The notes under the pieces are model-generated. The model was not told the origin of the DNA, ran no database searches, and saw only the letters and a list, made by a program, of their open reading frames with translations. From positions 1 through 11,819 of the forward strand of contig CAKULN010000069.1 of the NCBI GenBank assembly GCA_934667175.1: a DNA stretch of 11,819 nt. The letters are read 5' to 3'. Positions 5,472-11,819 of the stretch are shown here, piece by piece (the stretch's first letter is position 1; each line of letters starts with the position of its first letter). Source of the DNA: an uncultured Bacteroidales bacterium (GTDB taxonomy: Bacteria > Bacteroidota > Bacteroidia > Bacteroidales > UBA932). Position numbers and translations under genes: made by a program.

Positions 5472-5479
5472 TAAAGATA
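5472..5479 (-). promoter_or_regulatory. Candidate -7 element for the patatin-ZIP operon
   Basis: Minus-strand TATCTTTA matches TAnnTTTG at all but the last base. It lies 21 bp before the patatin ATG; TTGC 19 bp upstream is a weak -33 candidate. Confidence 0.35.
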
Positions 5480-5634
5480 TGAATAATCCCCAATCCAAGC
5501 AACCCCGGATCCAAGAATATGTTTATGAATATACTCGCGGAGAATGAAGGCTGAACACTGGCCAATAACATTCCATAGAACACGTAAATTGTTTTATATC
5601 ACATAGAAAGGTACAAGGAACCGGAATCTTTTTC

Positions 5635-5642
5635 TATATTTG
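5635..5642 (+). promoter_or_regulatory. -7 promoter element of the sotB-like gene
   Basis: TATATTTG is an exact TAnnTTTG match, 23 bp before the first ATG. No clear TTTG -33 element is seen at the expected distance. Confidence 0.6.
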
Positions 5643-5665
5643 CGCCCGGTTAGTTAGTATATAAT

Positions 5666-6865
5666 ATGGAAATTGCAGATCAGATCAAGGAGCGCGAGAT
5701 GTCCTTGAAAACGTGGTCAGCGTTGGTAGGGCTGACTTTATCAGCGTTCATATTCAACACTTCTGAGTTCATTCCCATCGCACTGCTGACGGACATCGGC
5801 AGGGATTTCGGATTGACCGAGGCTAAAGCCGGAATGCTGATTTCGGTCTATGCTTGGGTAGTGATGGTTCTTTCCATGCCGCTGATGCTGATGACATCAA
5901 AGATGGAGATGCGCAAACAGCTGCTCGGAGTAATCGCCGTGTTCACATCATTTCAGGTAATGTCATACCTCTCAACTTCATTCGGAATGCTGATGGCCTC
6001 CAGAATCGGGGTGGCCTGCGCCCACTCGATTTTCTGGTCGATCGTGTCGATCATCGCTGTCCGGATTGTCCCGGAGAGCCATAAATCCATAGCCCTCAGC
6101 ATGATAGTCACAGGGTCATCGATTGCGATGATTCTAGGGCTCCCACTTGGAAGGGTAATCGGTCTGAGCGTTGGCTGGAGGATGACTTTCCTGAGCATCG
6201 GAGCGGTGGCACTGACTGTGTTCCTCTACCTTTTCACTTTGCTTCCCAAGGTTCCAAGCGGCGGCGGAATGTCAGCCCACGACCTTCCCGCCATGTTAAA
6301 GAACAAGGTCCTCATCGGAATATTCATCACCACCGCTGCCTTCGCCACCGGGTATTACACGACCTACAGTTACATTGAGCCTTTCCTCCAACAGATAGGA
6401 AGAATGACCGAGAACCAGATTACAACGACATTGATGCTCTTCGGTTTCGCTGGAATCATCGGAAGTATGCTGTTCTCGAAATATTATCCGAAGTTCAGGT
6501 TCAAGTTCATCAACGTCACGTTGATTGGACTGATCGCCGGTGTTTTCCTTCTGCGACCGGCCGCATCAAGCATTCCAGTCACAATCACTGTCTGCGCGCT
6601 GATCGGAATGTCCGCAACCGCATTCAATGTCGCGATGCAGTCAGAGATCATCACGGACACGCCGCAATCGCAATCCTCCGTTGCGATGTCTATCTTTTCG
6701 GGAATATTCAATTTCGGCATCGGAACGGGGGCTTTGATTGGAGGAATGGTCTGCTCGCATCTGTCGATTTCGTTCGTTGGAATCGTTGGCGGAGCTATAG
6801 TGACGCTGGCGCTGGTCTATTGGAAATTCATCGTGGCCCCAAGGTCACTTCGACAGGCTCAGTGA
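5666..6865 (+). CDS. sotB: MFS sugar/drug efflux transporter, SotB-like
   Basis: A 399-residue, twelve-helix major facilitator protein that follows E. coli SotB (YdeA, 396 residues) along its length: AFIFNTSEFIPIALL in helix 1, SVYAWVVMVLSMPLML in helix 2, SRIGVACAHSIFWS in helix 4, LGLPLGR in helix 5, YYTTYSYIEPF in helix 7 and SIFSGIFNFGIGTGALIGG in helix 11. SotB is an inner-membrane proton-driven exporter affecting arabinose and IPTG efflux; the substrate here is unknown. Two starts are possible: ATG 5666, or ATG 5699 (M12), which has a good Shine-Dalgarno sequence (AAGGAG, 5687-5692, 6-nt spacing). An exact -7 promoter element precedes the gene. The last residues (RSLRQAQ) and the TGA stop come from a 25-bp palindromic repeat, so the natural C-terminus was probably replaced. 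Confidence 0.92.
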   Translation: MEIADQIKEREMSLKTWSALVGLTLSAFIFNTSEFIPIALLTDIGRDFGLTEAKAGMLISVYAWVVMVLSMPLMLMTSKMEMRKQLLGVIAVFTSFQVMSYLSTSFGMLMASRIGVACAHSIFWSIVSIIAVRIVPESHKSIALSMIVTGSSIAMILGLPLGRVIGLSVGWRMTFLSIGAVALTVFLYLFTLLPKVPSGGGMSAHDLPAMLKNKVLIGIFITTAAFATGYYTTYSYIEPFLQQIGRMTENQITTTLMLFGFAGIIGSMLFSKYYPKFRFKFINVTLIGLIAGVFLLRPAASSIPVTITVCALIGMSATAFNVAMQSEIITDTPQSQSSVAMSIFSGIFNFGIGTGALIGGMVCSHLSISFVGIVGGAIVTLALVYWKFIVAPRSLRQAQ

Positions 6866-6867
6866 CC
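6843..6867 (+). repeat. 25-bp palindromic repeat, copy D (overlaps end of sotB-like gene)
   Basis: Identical to copy B at 3451-3475. It supplies the last seven sense codons and the TGA stop (6863-6865) of the MFS gene. Confidence 0.93.
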
Positions 6868-6876
6868 GAACGCTAT

Positions 6877-6901
6877 AGTCACTTCGATAGGCTCAGTGAC
6901 C
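6877..6901 (+). repeat. 25-bp palindromic repeat, copy E
   Basis: AGTCACTTCGATAGGC...AGTGACC differs from copy D at two positions and lies 9 bp after it in the same orientation. Confidence 0.88.
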
Positions 6902-6911
6902 ATGCACCTAC

Positions 6912-6936
6912 GGTCGCTGAGCTTGTCGAAGCGACC
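6912..6936 (-). repeat. 25-bp palindromic repeat, copy F
   Basis: GGTCGCT and AGCGACC arms around GAGCTTGTCGA; the arm change A to G is matched by a compensating change on the other side, which keeps the stem intact. It is inverted relative to copies D and E, 10 bp after E. Confidence 0.88.
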
Positions 6937-7016
6937 TGACAACGCTGGCATCAAGGCGGCAATAACAAACAATCCCGCACACGAAAGCAAATTACAATAA
7001 TCTGCCGATTTTATTG

Positions 7017-7024
7017 TATTTTTG
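7017..7024 (+). promoter_or_regulatory. -7 promoter element of the thrE-like gene
   Basis: TATTTTTG is an exact TAnnTTTG match ending only 4 bp before the ATG at 7029. TTAC at 6992-6995 is a weak -33 candidate with a 21-nt spacer. The position implies a transcript with almost no 5' leader. Confidence 0.55.
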
Positions 7025-7028
7025 CGCC

Positions 7029-8270
7029 ATGACAGAGACGGACAACACGACAGAGGTCTTGGAAGTCGCTTCGATTGCCGGACACATCCTTCTGGAGAAC
7101 GGAGCCGAGATTTCCCGCGTCGAGGACACGATGGAACGGATAGCATCCCACTATGGGGTCGATTCCGGCCATTTTTTCGTCCTCAGCAACGGCATATTCA
7201 CAACTGGCTCGCTCGGAAAATACGCCAATGTGGAGTTCATTCCCATCCGTGGCATCCAACTCTCGAAAGTTGTAGCAGTCAACCAATTAAGCTACGAGAT
7301 CGCCGCCGGGAAGCACACTCTTGCGGATGCCAGGCAAAGGCTTGAGTCAATAAAGGTCACACCCGTCAAACCCGCTTGGGAGCAAATTGCCGGCTCTGCA
7401 TTCGGAGCGGCAGGCTTCTGCGCTGTGTTCGGTGGCGGATTCATGGACTGCGCGGCGGACTTTGTGATCGGAGCTCTTCTCTACGTCTTCTGCCTCTACG
7501 TCAGCGGATCACTCTCAAAGATTGTGGGCGGCATCTGCAACGCTCTTGTGGCCACAATACTCTGCCTTGCGTCGTACAGGTTGGGATTTGGTGACAGTCT
7601 CAGCAACATCATAATCGGAGCTGTCATGCCGCTCATACCCGGAGTCCCGTTTGTGAACGGGGTAAGGGATCTTGCTGATTCCGACTACATTGCAGGGCTC
7701 ACCAGACTCACGGATGCCATGCTCGGATTCATCTGCATAGCTCTTGGAGTGAGTATCAGCTTTATCGCTGACGGATGGATATTCGATGGAATGATCGAAC
7801 TCAGCGGGATGACCGTCAACCCTCAAACCGCTGGCATCCTGTGGCAATGCCTTGCCGCATTCATCGGCACATTCGCCTTCGCGATCCTCTTCGGGGCTCC
7901 CCGCAAGCAATATTTCACCGCAGGGGTCATCGGTGCCATCGGCTGGGTAATTTACTTGCTGCTCACACGGTCCTGCCACTCGGGCCCGACCGTCTCAATC
8001 ACCGTCGCCACAATCATAATCTGCATACTTTCCCGTTTCTCAGCTGTCAAGGACAAATGCCCCAGCACTGTCTATCTGCTTTGCGGAATATTCCCACTCG
8101 TCCCCGGAGCCGGAATCTTCTGGTTCACCTATTATCTTGTTTCCAGTCAGTTCTACATGTCAGCGACAGCCGGCTTCGCAGCCGTCAAGGCCGCAATAGC
8201 GATTGTACTTGGAATAATAGTGGCGATGGAACTGCCACAGCGACTCTTCTCCGGAAAAAGAAAGCACTAG
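7029..8270 (+). CDS. thrE: Threonine/serine exporter family protein (ThrE-like)
   Basis: A 413-residue inner-membrane protein of the ThrE family, which exports threonine and serine in Corynebacterium glutamicum using the proton motive force. The N-terminal soluble part carries the family motif LLENGAEISRVEDTMERIA (residues 21-39), followed by SNGIFTTG (53-60), and then two blocks of about five transmembrane helices each. The first block contains the PLIPGVPFVNGVRDL motif and the second ends with CGIFPLVPGAGIFW, so it is the fused form combining the two halves that are separate proteins (YjjP and YjjB) in E. coli. ATG 7029 is preferred to an in-frame TTG at 7014, because that codon overlaps the -7 promoter element. 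The TAG stop shares the palindromic CTAG with the stop of the convergent GtrA gene. Family is clear; substrate in this organism is inferred. Confidence 0.92.
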   Translation: MTETDNTTEVLEVASIAGHILLENGAEISRVEDTMERIASHYGVDSGHFFVLSNGIFTTGSLGKYANVEFIPIRGIQLSKVVAVNQLSYEIAAGKHTLADARQRLESIKVTPVKPAWEQIAGSAFGAAGFCAVFGGGFMDCAADFVIGALLYVFCLYVSGSLSKIVGGICNALVATILCLASYRLGFGDSLSNIIIGAVMPLIPGVPFVNGVRDLADSDYIAGLTRLTDAMLGFICIALGVSISFIADGWIFDGMIELSGMTVNPQTAGILWQCLAAFIGTFAFAILFGAPRKQYFTAGVIGAIGWVIYLLLTRSCHSGPTVSITVATIIICILSRFSAVKDKCPSTVYLLCGIFPLVPGAGIFWFTYYLVSSQFYMSATAGFAAVKAAIAIVLGIIVAMELPQRLFSGKRKH

Positions 8271-8728
8271 CCCTCCTTCTCAATCTTGTGAGGCGGAAGC
8301 GCTTTCTTCTTGCGGAAGACAACCCTCTCGCTCATAAAGAAGTTCAGTCCTCCCGACACACATAGTGCCAGAAGGTTGCACCACACGACATTCCAACGGA
8401 ATATTCCTTGGATCAAAAGCAGGAAGGCCATCTTGACCAAAAACGCCCCGATGCAGGAGAGGTTGTAGCCGCCAAGATGCCGGAAGAACGACCTTGTGCT
8501 CCGGCACGACACCCTGTCCTTCCAGATAAAGAAATAGGCCACCACAAAATTCGTCACTGCCGCGCACTCGAACGAGATTGCCGGTGAGACTATGTACTCC
8601 CCTACATAAGAACTGAACACCCACTTCGAGAATACCCAAAGCACAACCGTGTCCACAATCGTTCCAAGAAGGCTCGATGCGGAAAACTCAGCGAATCTTT
8701 TGACTAATTTAAGCCACGGTTTGGTCAT
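8267..8728 (-). CDS. GtrA-like membrane protein
   Basis: A 153-residue protein with four predicted membrane helices in the layout of the GtrA family: RFAEFSASSLLGTIVDTVVLW opens helix 1 (residues 12-32, shown split here only by description), NFVVAYFFIWKDR marks the end of helix 2, and LNFFMSERVVFRKKK ends helix 4. GtrA proteins are thought to move undecaprenyl-phosphate-linked sugars across the inner membrane for surface polysaccharide or teichoic acid glycosylation. No glycosyltransferase partner is within the window, so its pathway is unknown. ATG at 8728 is preferred to the in-frame TTG at 8737. The gene is divergent from the antiporter gene, with separate -7 elements in the 112-bp gap, and convergent with thrE, overlapping by 4 bp through CTAG. 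Confidence 0.88.
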   Translation of the reverse strand: MTKPWLKLVKRFAEFSASSLLGTIVDTVVLWVFSKWVFSSYVGEYIVSPAISFECAAVTNFVVAYFFIWKDRVSCRSTRSFFRHLGGYNLSCIGAFLVKMAFLLLIQGIFRWNVVWCNLLALCVSGGLNFFMSERVVFRKKKALPPHKIEKEG

Positions 8729-8747
8729 CTTTCTCAATTTCGGACGG

Positions 8748-8755
8748 CAAACTTA
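8748..8755 (-). promoter_or_regulatory. -7 promoter element of the GtrA-like gene
   Basis: Minus-strand TAAGTTTG matches TAnnTTTG exactly and ends 19 bp before the ATG at 8728. It also supports that start over the TTG at 8737. No clear -33 element is seen. Confidence 0.6.
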
Positions 8756-8798
8756 CACAAAAATCATGAATATGTGGATAAAAAGCCAATCTATTCAG

Positions 8799-8806
8799 TA
8801 AATTTG
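8799..8806 (+). promoter_or_regulatory. -7 promoter element of the antiporter gene
   Basis: TAAATTTG matches TAnnTTTG exactly, 34 bp before the ATG at 8841. TGTG at 8773-8776 is a possible -33 element with a 22-nt spacer. Confidence 0.6.
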
Positions 8807-8840
8807 TCGGATTCATTCACGAATATATTTAGAACGAACG

Positions 8841-11087
8841 ATGTCAGAAGAAATGAACGTAGTACGTGACCTGGCCGTGATTTTGATCTCGGCAGGAGTG
8901 TTCACTATAATATCCAAGGCTCTTAAACAGCCACTAATAATCGGCTACATCCTTGCCGGCTTCCTTATCGGCCCCAATGTCAGCTTTTTTCCGGGAATAT
9001 CCAGCGAGGCCACCGTGCACCAATGGTCGGAGATCGGCATAATATTCCTGATGTTCGGTCTCGGTCTAGAGTTCAGTTTCAAGAAGTTGCTCAAAGTAGG
9101 AGGTAGTGCGATCGTTACAGCGGTCGTGAAGTTTGTCGGTGTCTTCATCATCGGGTTCGTCACAGCGCAAGCCCTATCCTGGAGCTTTATGGAAAGCGTT
9201 TTCCTCGGTGGACTGCTGTCGATGTCATCCACGATGGTCGTGCTGAAATCCTACGATGATCTAGGCCTGAAGAACAAGCCCTACGCCGGTGTGGTTTTCG
9301 GAACATTGGTCGTCGAAGACCTGATCGCGATTCTGTTGATGGTGCTGCTCTCCACAATGGCTGTCTCGCAATCCTTCGCCGGCAAGGAACTGATAATGAA
9401 CATCGCCAAGCTGGTCTTCTTCCTTATCCTGTGGTTTCTTGTCGGGATATATGTCATTCCTACCCTACTGAAAAAGGCCAAGAAATATCTCAACGATGAG
9501 ATCCTGCTCATTGTCAGCATCGGGCTTTGTTTCGGAATGGTCGCACTGGCCACATCAGTTGGATTCTCATCAGCCCTTGGGGCTTTCGTCATGGGCTCGA
9601 TTCTCGCGGAAACCACAGAAAGCGAGCATATTGACCACATTGTAGAGCCTATCAAGAATCTTTTCGGAGCCATATTCTTTGTCTCTGTCGGAATGATGGT
9701 CGCCCCATCGGTAATCATCGAGCACTGGGCTATAATTCTCTTGATTGCTGTGATCGTCATCATCAGCCACATTATCTTCGCTGGAGCAGGCATAATCCTG
9801 ACAGGAAATGGTCTGAACAACGCCGTACACACAGGCTTCAGTCTTGCTCAGCTCGGAGAATTCGGATTCATCATCGCAGGTGTCGGCTGCACGCTCGGTG
9901 TGATGAGAGATTTCATCTATCCTGTTATCATAGCCGTGTCTGTCATCACGACATTCACTACCCCGTTCATGATCAAACTAGCTGATCCGTGCTATAATCT
10001 ACTGACCAAAAGGCTCCCTGCATCCTGGATCAGCAGGCTTCAGCAGACAAACGACTCCGGAAAGCAGACAGCCGCGGAGCATAACGAATGGAAAACTCTA
10101 TTGAACGCATACTTCACCCGCATTGTTCTCTATGGCGTAATTCTCATCGCCATCTACATCGGCTCGAAACTCTATCTCAGGCCCGCTGTCGAAAAACTCC
10201 TCCCAGAACTAAACGCAACGGTCCAAAAGATAATCGAAGTCGGAGTAACACTCGCAGTGATGCTTCCTTTCCTTTTCGGACTCGGAGTGCATTCCGGTTC
10301 CATCAGCAAGTCCGCACCTAAGCTCTTGAAAGAGAAGCCAAACAACATCTGGCCTATAATGGGTCTGATTTTCGCTCGCTCATTCCTTGCTGTCGGGATA
10401 GTTTTAGCTGTGTTGTCCTCTTACTTCCATCTTGCCGGCTGGACGGTTCTTGCCATCTTCTTTGCCGGTATAATATTCACACTCTTCGCCCGCAGGTCAA
10501 TCCACAAATATTCAGCCTTGGAGATGAGATTCCTGTCAAATTACAACGAGAAAGAGGAAAGTGAGCGGCGCAGCAAGCCTGTGGCTTCGTCTGTCAGTCA
10601 GAACCTTGCTGACTACGATGTCCACACTGAAATCCTGACTGTCGCCCAAAATTCCGTATATGCCGGCAAACCTCTGAAGGACATTCCATTCAGGGCGGAG
10701 ACAGGCGCGAACATCATCAAAATCACAAGAGGTTCAATGAATATGATCGTTCCATCCGGTGATGTGATTCTGTTCCCAGGTGACCGGATGCTTGCCGTAG
10801 GCACTTCCGCCCAGCTGGAATCTTTAAGGAATATGATTGCATCAGCGGTTGCGACAGAGACAACGAATTCTGGCTCTGCATTCAAAATCGAGCCTGAGAC
10901 CCTGACGGCAGATTCTTTCCTGACCGGCAAGACTTTGCGAGACACGAATCTTAGGAAATATCACTGCATGGTCATCAGCGTGCTACGTGGTTCACAGTTC
11001 ATAACAAACCCGGAACCTGATTTCAGATTCCATGAAGGTGACACAGTCTGGATCGCAGGCAATGTGAGCGAACTGGAAACAGTTTAG
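8841..11087 (+). CDS. CPA2-type cation:proton antiporter with two RCK_C (TrkA-C) domains
   Basis: A 748-residue inner-membrane protein. Residues about 5-390 form the Na+/H+ exchanger fold of the CPA2 (KefB/KefC-like) family, with QPLIIGYILAGFLIGP (30-45), FGLGLEFSFKKL (72-83) and an acidic VEDL motif (E159, D160) in the helix where such transporters carry their ion-binding carboxylates. A second hydrophobic block follows (about 420-560). The cytosolic tail holds two RCK_C-like domains, about 591-665 (with PSGDVILFPGDRML) and 685-748 (with FHEGDTVWIAGNVSELE), and no TrkA-N nucleotide-binding domain. RCK_C domains bind ligands or ions and gate transport in related systems, so activity is probably ligand-controlled. 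K+ or Na+ exchange for protons is expected, but the ion is not determined. The stop overlaps the convergent downstream gene by 4 bp. Confidence 0.92.
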   Translation: MSEEMNVVRDLAVILISAGVFTIISKALKQPLIIGYILAGFLIGPNVSFFPGISSEATVHQWSEIGIIFLMFGLGLEFSFKKLLKVGGSAIVTAVVKFVGVFIIGFVTAQALSWSFMESVFLGGLLSMSSTMVVLKSYDDLGLKNKPYAGVVFGTLVVEDLIAILLMVLLSTMAVSQSFAGKELIMNIAKLVFFLILWFLVGIYVIPTLLKKAKKYLNDEILLIVSIGLCFGMVALATSVGFSSALGAFVMGSILAETTESEHIDHIVEPIKNLFGAIFFVSVGMMVAPSVIIEHWAIILLIAVIVIISHIIFAGAGIILTGNGLNNAVHTGFSLAQLGEFGFIIAGVGCTLGVMRDFIYPVIIAVSVITTFTTPFMIKLADPCYNLLTKRLPASWISRLQQTNDSGKQTAAEHNEWKTLLNAYFTRIVLYGVILIAIYIGSKLYLRPAVEKLLPELNATVQKIIEVGVTLAVMLPFLFGLGVHSGSISKSAPKLLKEKPNNIWPIMGLIFARSFLAVGIVLAVLSSYFHLAGWTVLAIFFAGIIFTLFARRSIHKYSALEMRFLSNYNEKEESERRSKPVASSVSQNLADYDVHTEILTVAQNSVYAGKPLKDIPFRAETGANIIKITRGSMNMIVPSGDVILFPGDRMLAVGTSAQLESLRNMIASAVATETTNSGSAFKIEPETLTADSFLTGKTLRDTNLRKYHCMVISVLRGSQFITNPEPDFRFHEGDTVWIAGNVSELETV

Positions 11088-11819
11088 AATTTGAGATATT
11101 CAGAGTTCAGGTAAGGTTTGAGTTCCGCCCAGGAGACGGTCACTTTGATTATCCCTTCCGCATAACTCGCGATTTCATAAGGCTGGTAAAACCAAGTAAC
11201 GCCTTCAATGGAGACTCCACACTTTCCATTTGGCACCATGCCATCTTGGAACATAGTTTCGAAAGTGTCGCTTCCCTGTTCTGACTCAAGTTTATCCTTG
11301 ATCAGACCCGTGACCGGAGCGACATACCCCGGCAGGAACAAATCGTTCTCTGTCACGATTTTACCGTTCTCGACGTCAATGATGTAAGGTATGGAGTAAT
11401 ACATCCCGTGAGCTCCTCCTGTGTAGCTTTCGCTGAACACTTGATAAGTCTGTAGATTCATGAAGCCTTCTCCGAAAGCACCGACCGTCCTATAGTACCA
11501 ATTGCAGAATGTGGCCGGAGTCCAGTAGTCATCGTTCTCATTCTCATTGGAATAAGCAAGATATTCCTCATAACTCTGCCCTGCATCCTTTTGGTAGCCA
11601 GCAATCAAAGTGTCGGAAACGGCGTCCGAGGCCTCTTCTACCGTCAGCCCGGCATATTCATCCCCGAAGCAGCTTCTGACAATCGCGTCATTGATCTTAT
11701 TACGAACTGACTTCCACCCATTAAAGGATTTGTAGTATTCAATGGAATGGGAGATTTTCACCGATGCCGAGTCATCCTGCACCAGCGTCTGCTCATAGTT
11801 GTTCTCGTAAGTAGCGACC
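11084..11819 (-). CDS. DUF3298 (RsiV-like) domain protein, 5'-truncated
   Basis: The frame is open from the right edge to TAA at 11084-11086, giving 244 residues; the true start is outside the window. The N-terminal part (ISHSIEYY...VRNKINDAIV) resembles the DUF4163/PdaC-type segment, and the rest is a DUF3298 domain with its conserved YTGGAHG motif and the terminal FYQPYEIASYAEGIIKVTVS pattern. The pair is found in RsiV, the lysozyme-sensing anti-sigma factor of Bacillus subtilis, and in many Bacteroidota envelope lipoproteins or periplasmic proteins of unknown role. No sigma factor is seen here, so an anti-sigma role cannot be claimed. A signal peptide would lie in the missing part. The stop overlaps the antiporter stop (shared TTAG). 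Confidence 0.85.
   Translation of the reverse strand, partial: VATYENNYEQTLVQDDSASVKISHSIEYYKSFNGWKSVRNKINDAIVRSCFGDEYAGLTVEEASDAVSDTLIAGYQKDAGQSYEEYLAYSNENENDDYWTPATFCNWYYRTVGAFGEGFMNLQTYQVFSESYTGGAHGMYYSIPYIIDVENGKIVTENDLFLPGYVAPVTGLIKDKLESEQGSDTFETMFQDGMVPNGKCGVSIEGVTWFYQPYEIASYAEGIIKVTVSWAELKPYLNSEYLKF

Noticed and set aside
7515..7979. 154-codon minus-strand frame inside thrE
   Set aside because: Antisense to the conserved ThrE membrane region; composition typical of a shadow frame.
11084..11819. RsiV-type anti-sigma factor with lysozyme sensing
   Set aside because: Only the DUF3298 family features are visible; the N-terminus is missing and there is no adjacent sigma factor gene in the window.

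Overview
The window looks like chromosomal DNA of a Bacteroidota bacterium, most likely a gut-type Bacteroidales. Four intergenic regions carry exact copies of the Bacteroidota -7 promoter element TAnnTTTG, start codons mostly lack a Shine-Dalgarno sequence, and there is a lipoprotein with a fimbrillin-like N-terminus and beta-helix repeats of the kind common in gut Bacteroidales. Genus cannot be told from the sequence.

Layout. 1-294 (+): last 97 codons of a chloramphenicol acetyltransferase-like protein. 295-715: gene-free, with a 25-bp palindromic repeat, stem-loops, short direct repeats and a terminator for the minus-strand gene that follows. 716-3089 (-): a two-gene unit made of an acidic 48-residue peptide (2943-3089) and, 19 bp later, a 735-residue surface lipoprotein (716-2923). 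3090-3628: gene-free and unusually structured, with several hairpins, a 23-bp inverted repeat, an (AT)13 microsatellite that runs into a -7 promoter element, palindromic repeats and a 44-bp tandem repeat. 3629-5450 (-): patatin-like phospholipase followed by a ZIP metal transporter, probably one operon. 5666-6865 (+): SotB-like MFS exporter whose last codons and stop are supplied by a palindromic repeat. 6866-7028: two more palindromic repeats and the thrE promoter. 7029-8270 (+): ThrE-type threonine/serine exporter. 8267-8728 (-): GtrA-like membrane protein. 8841-11087 (+): CPA2-type cation:proton antiporter with two RCK_C domains. 11084-11819 (-): 5'-truncated DUF3298 (RsiV-like) protein.

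Most genes are membrane or envelope functions (metal uptake, solute and amino-acid export, ion/proton exchange, lipid hydrolysis, surface lipoprotein) without an obvious shared pathway, so most of the window reads as ordinary core or accessory chromosome. The most interesting part is the control region and operon at 716-3371. Here an (AT)13 tract fills the spacer of a candidate promoter, the layout known from the phase-variable hif fimbrial promoter of Haemophilus influenzae. The transcript would begin with a strong hairpin, carry a roughly 250-nt structured leader, and then encode a small acidic peptide and a mosaic surface lipoprotein. A second theme is the family of 25-bp palindromes, which here act as or border terminators and in one case have become coding sequence.
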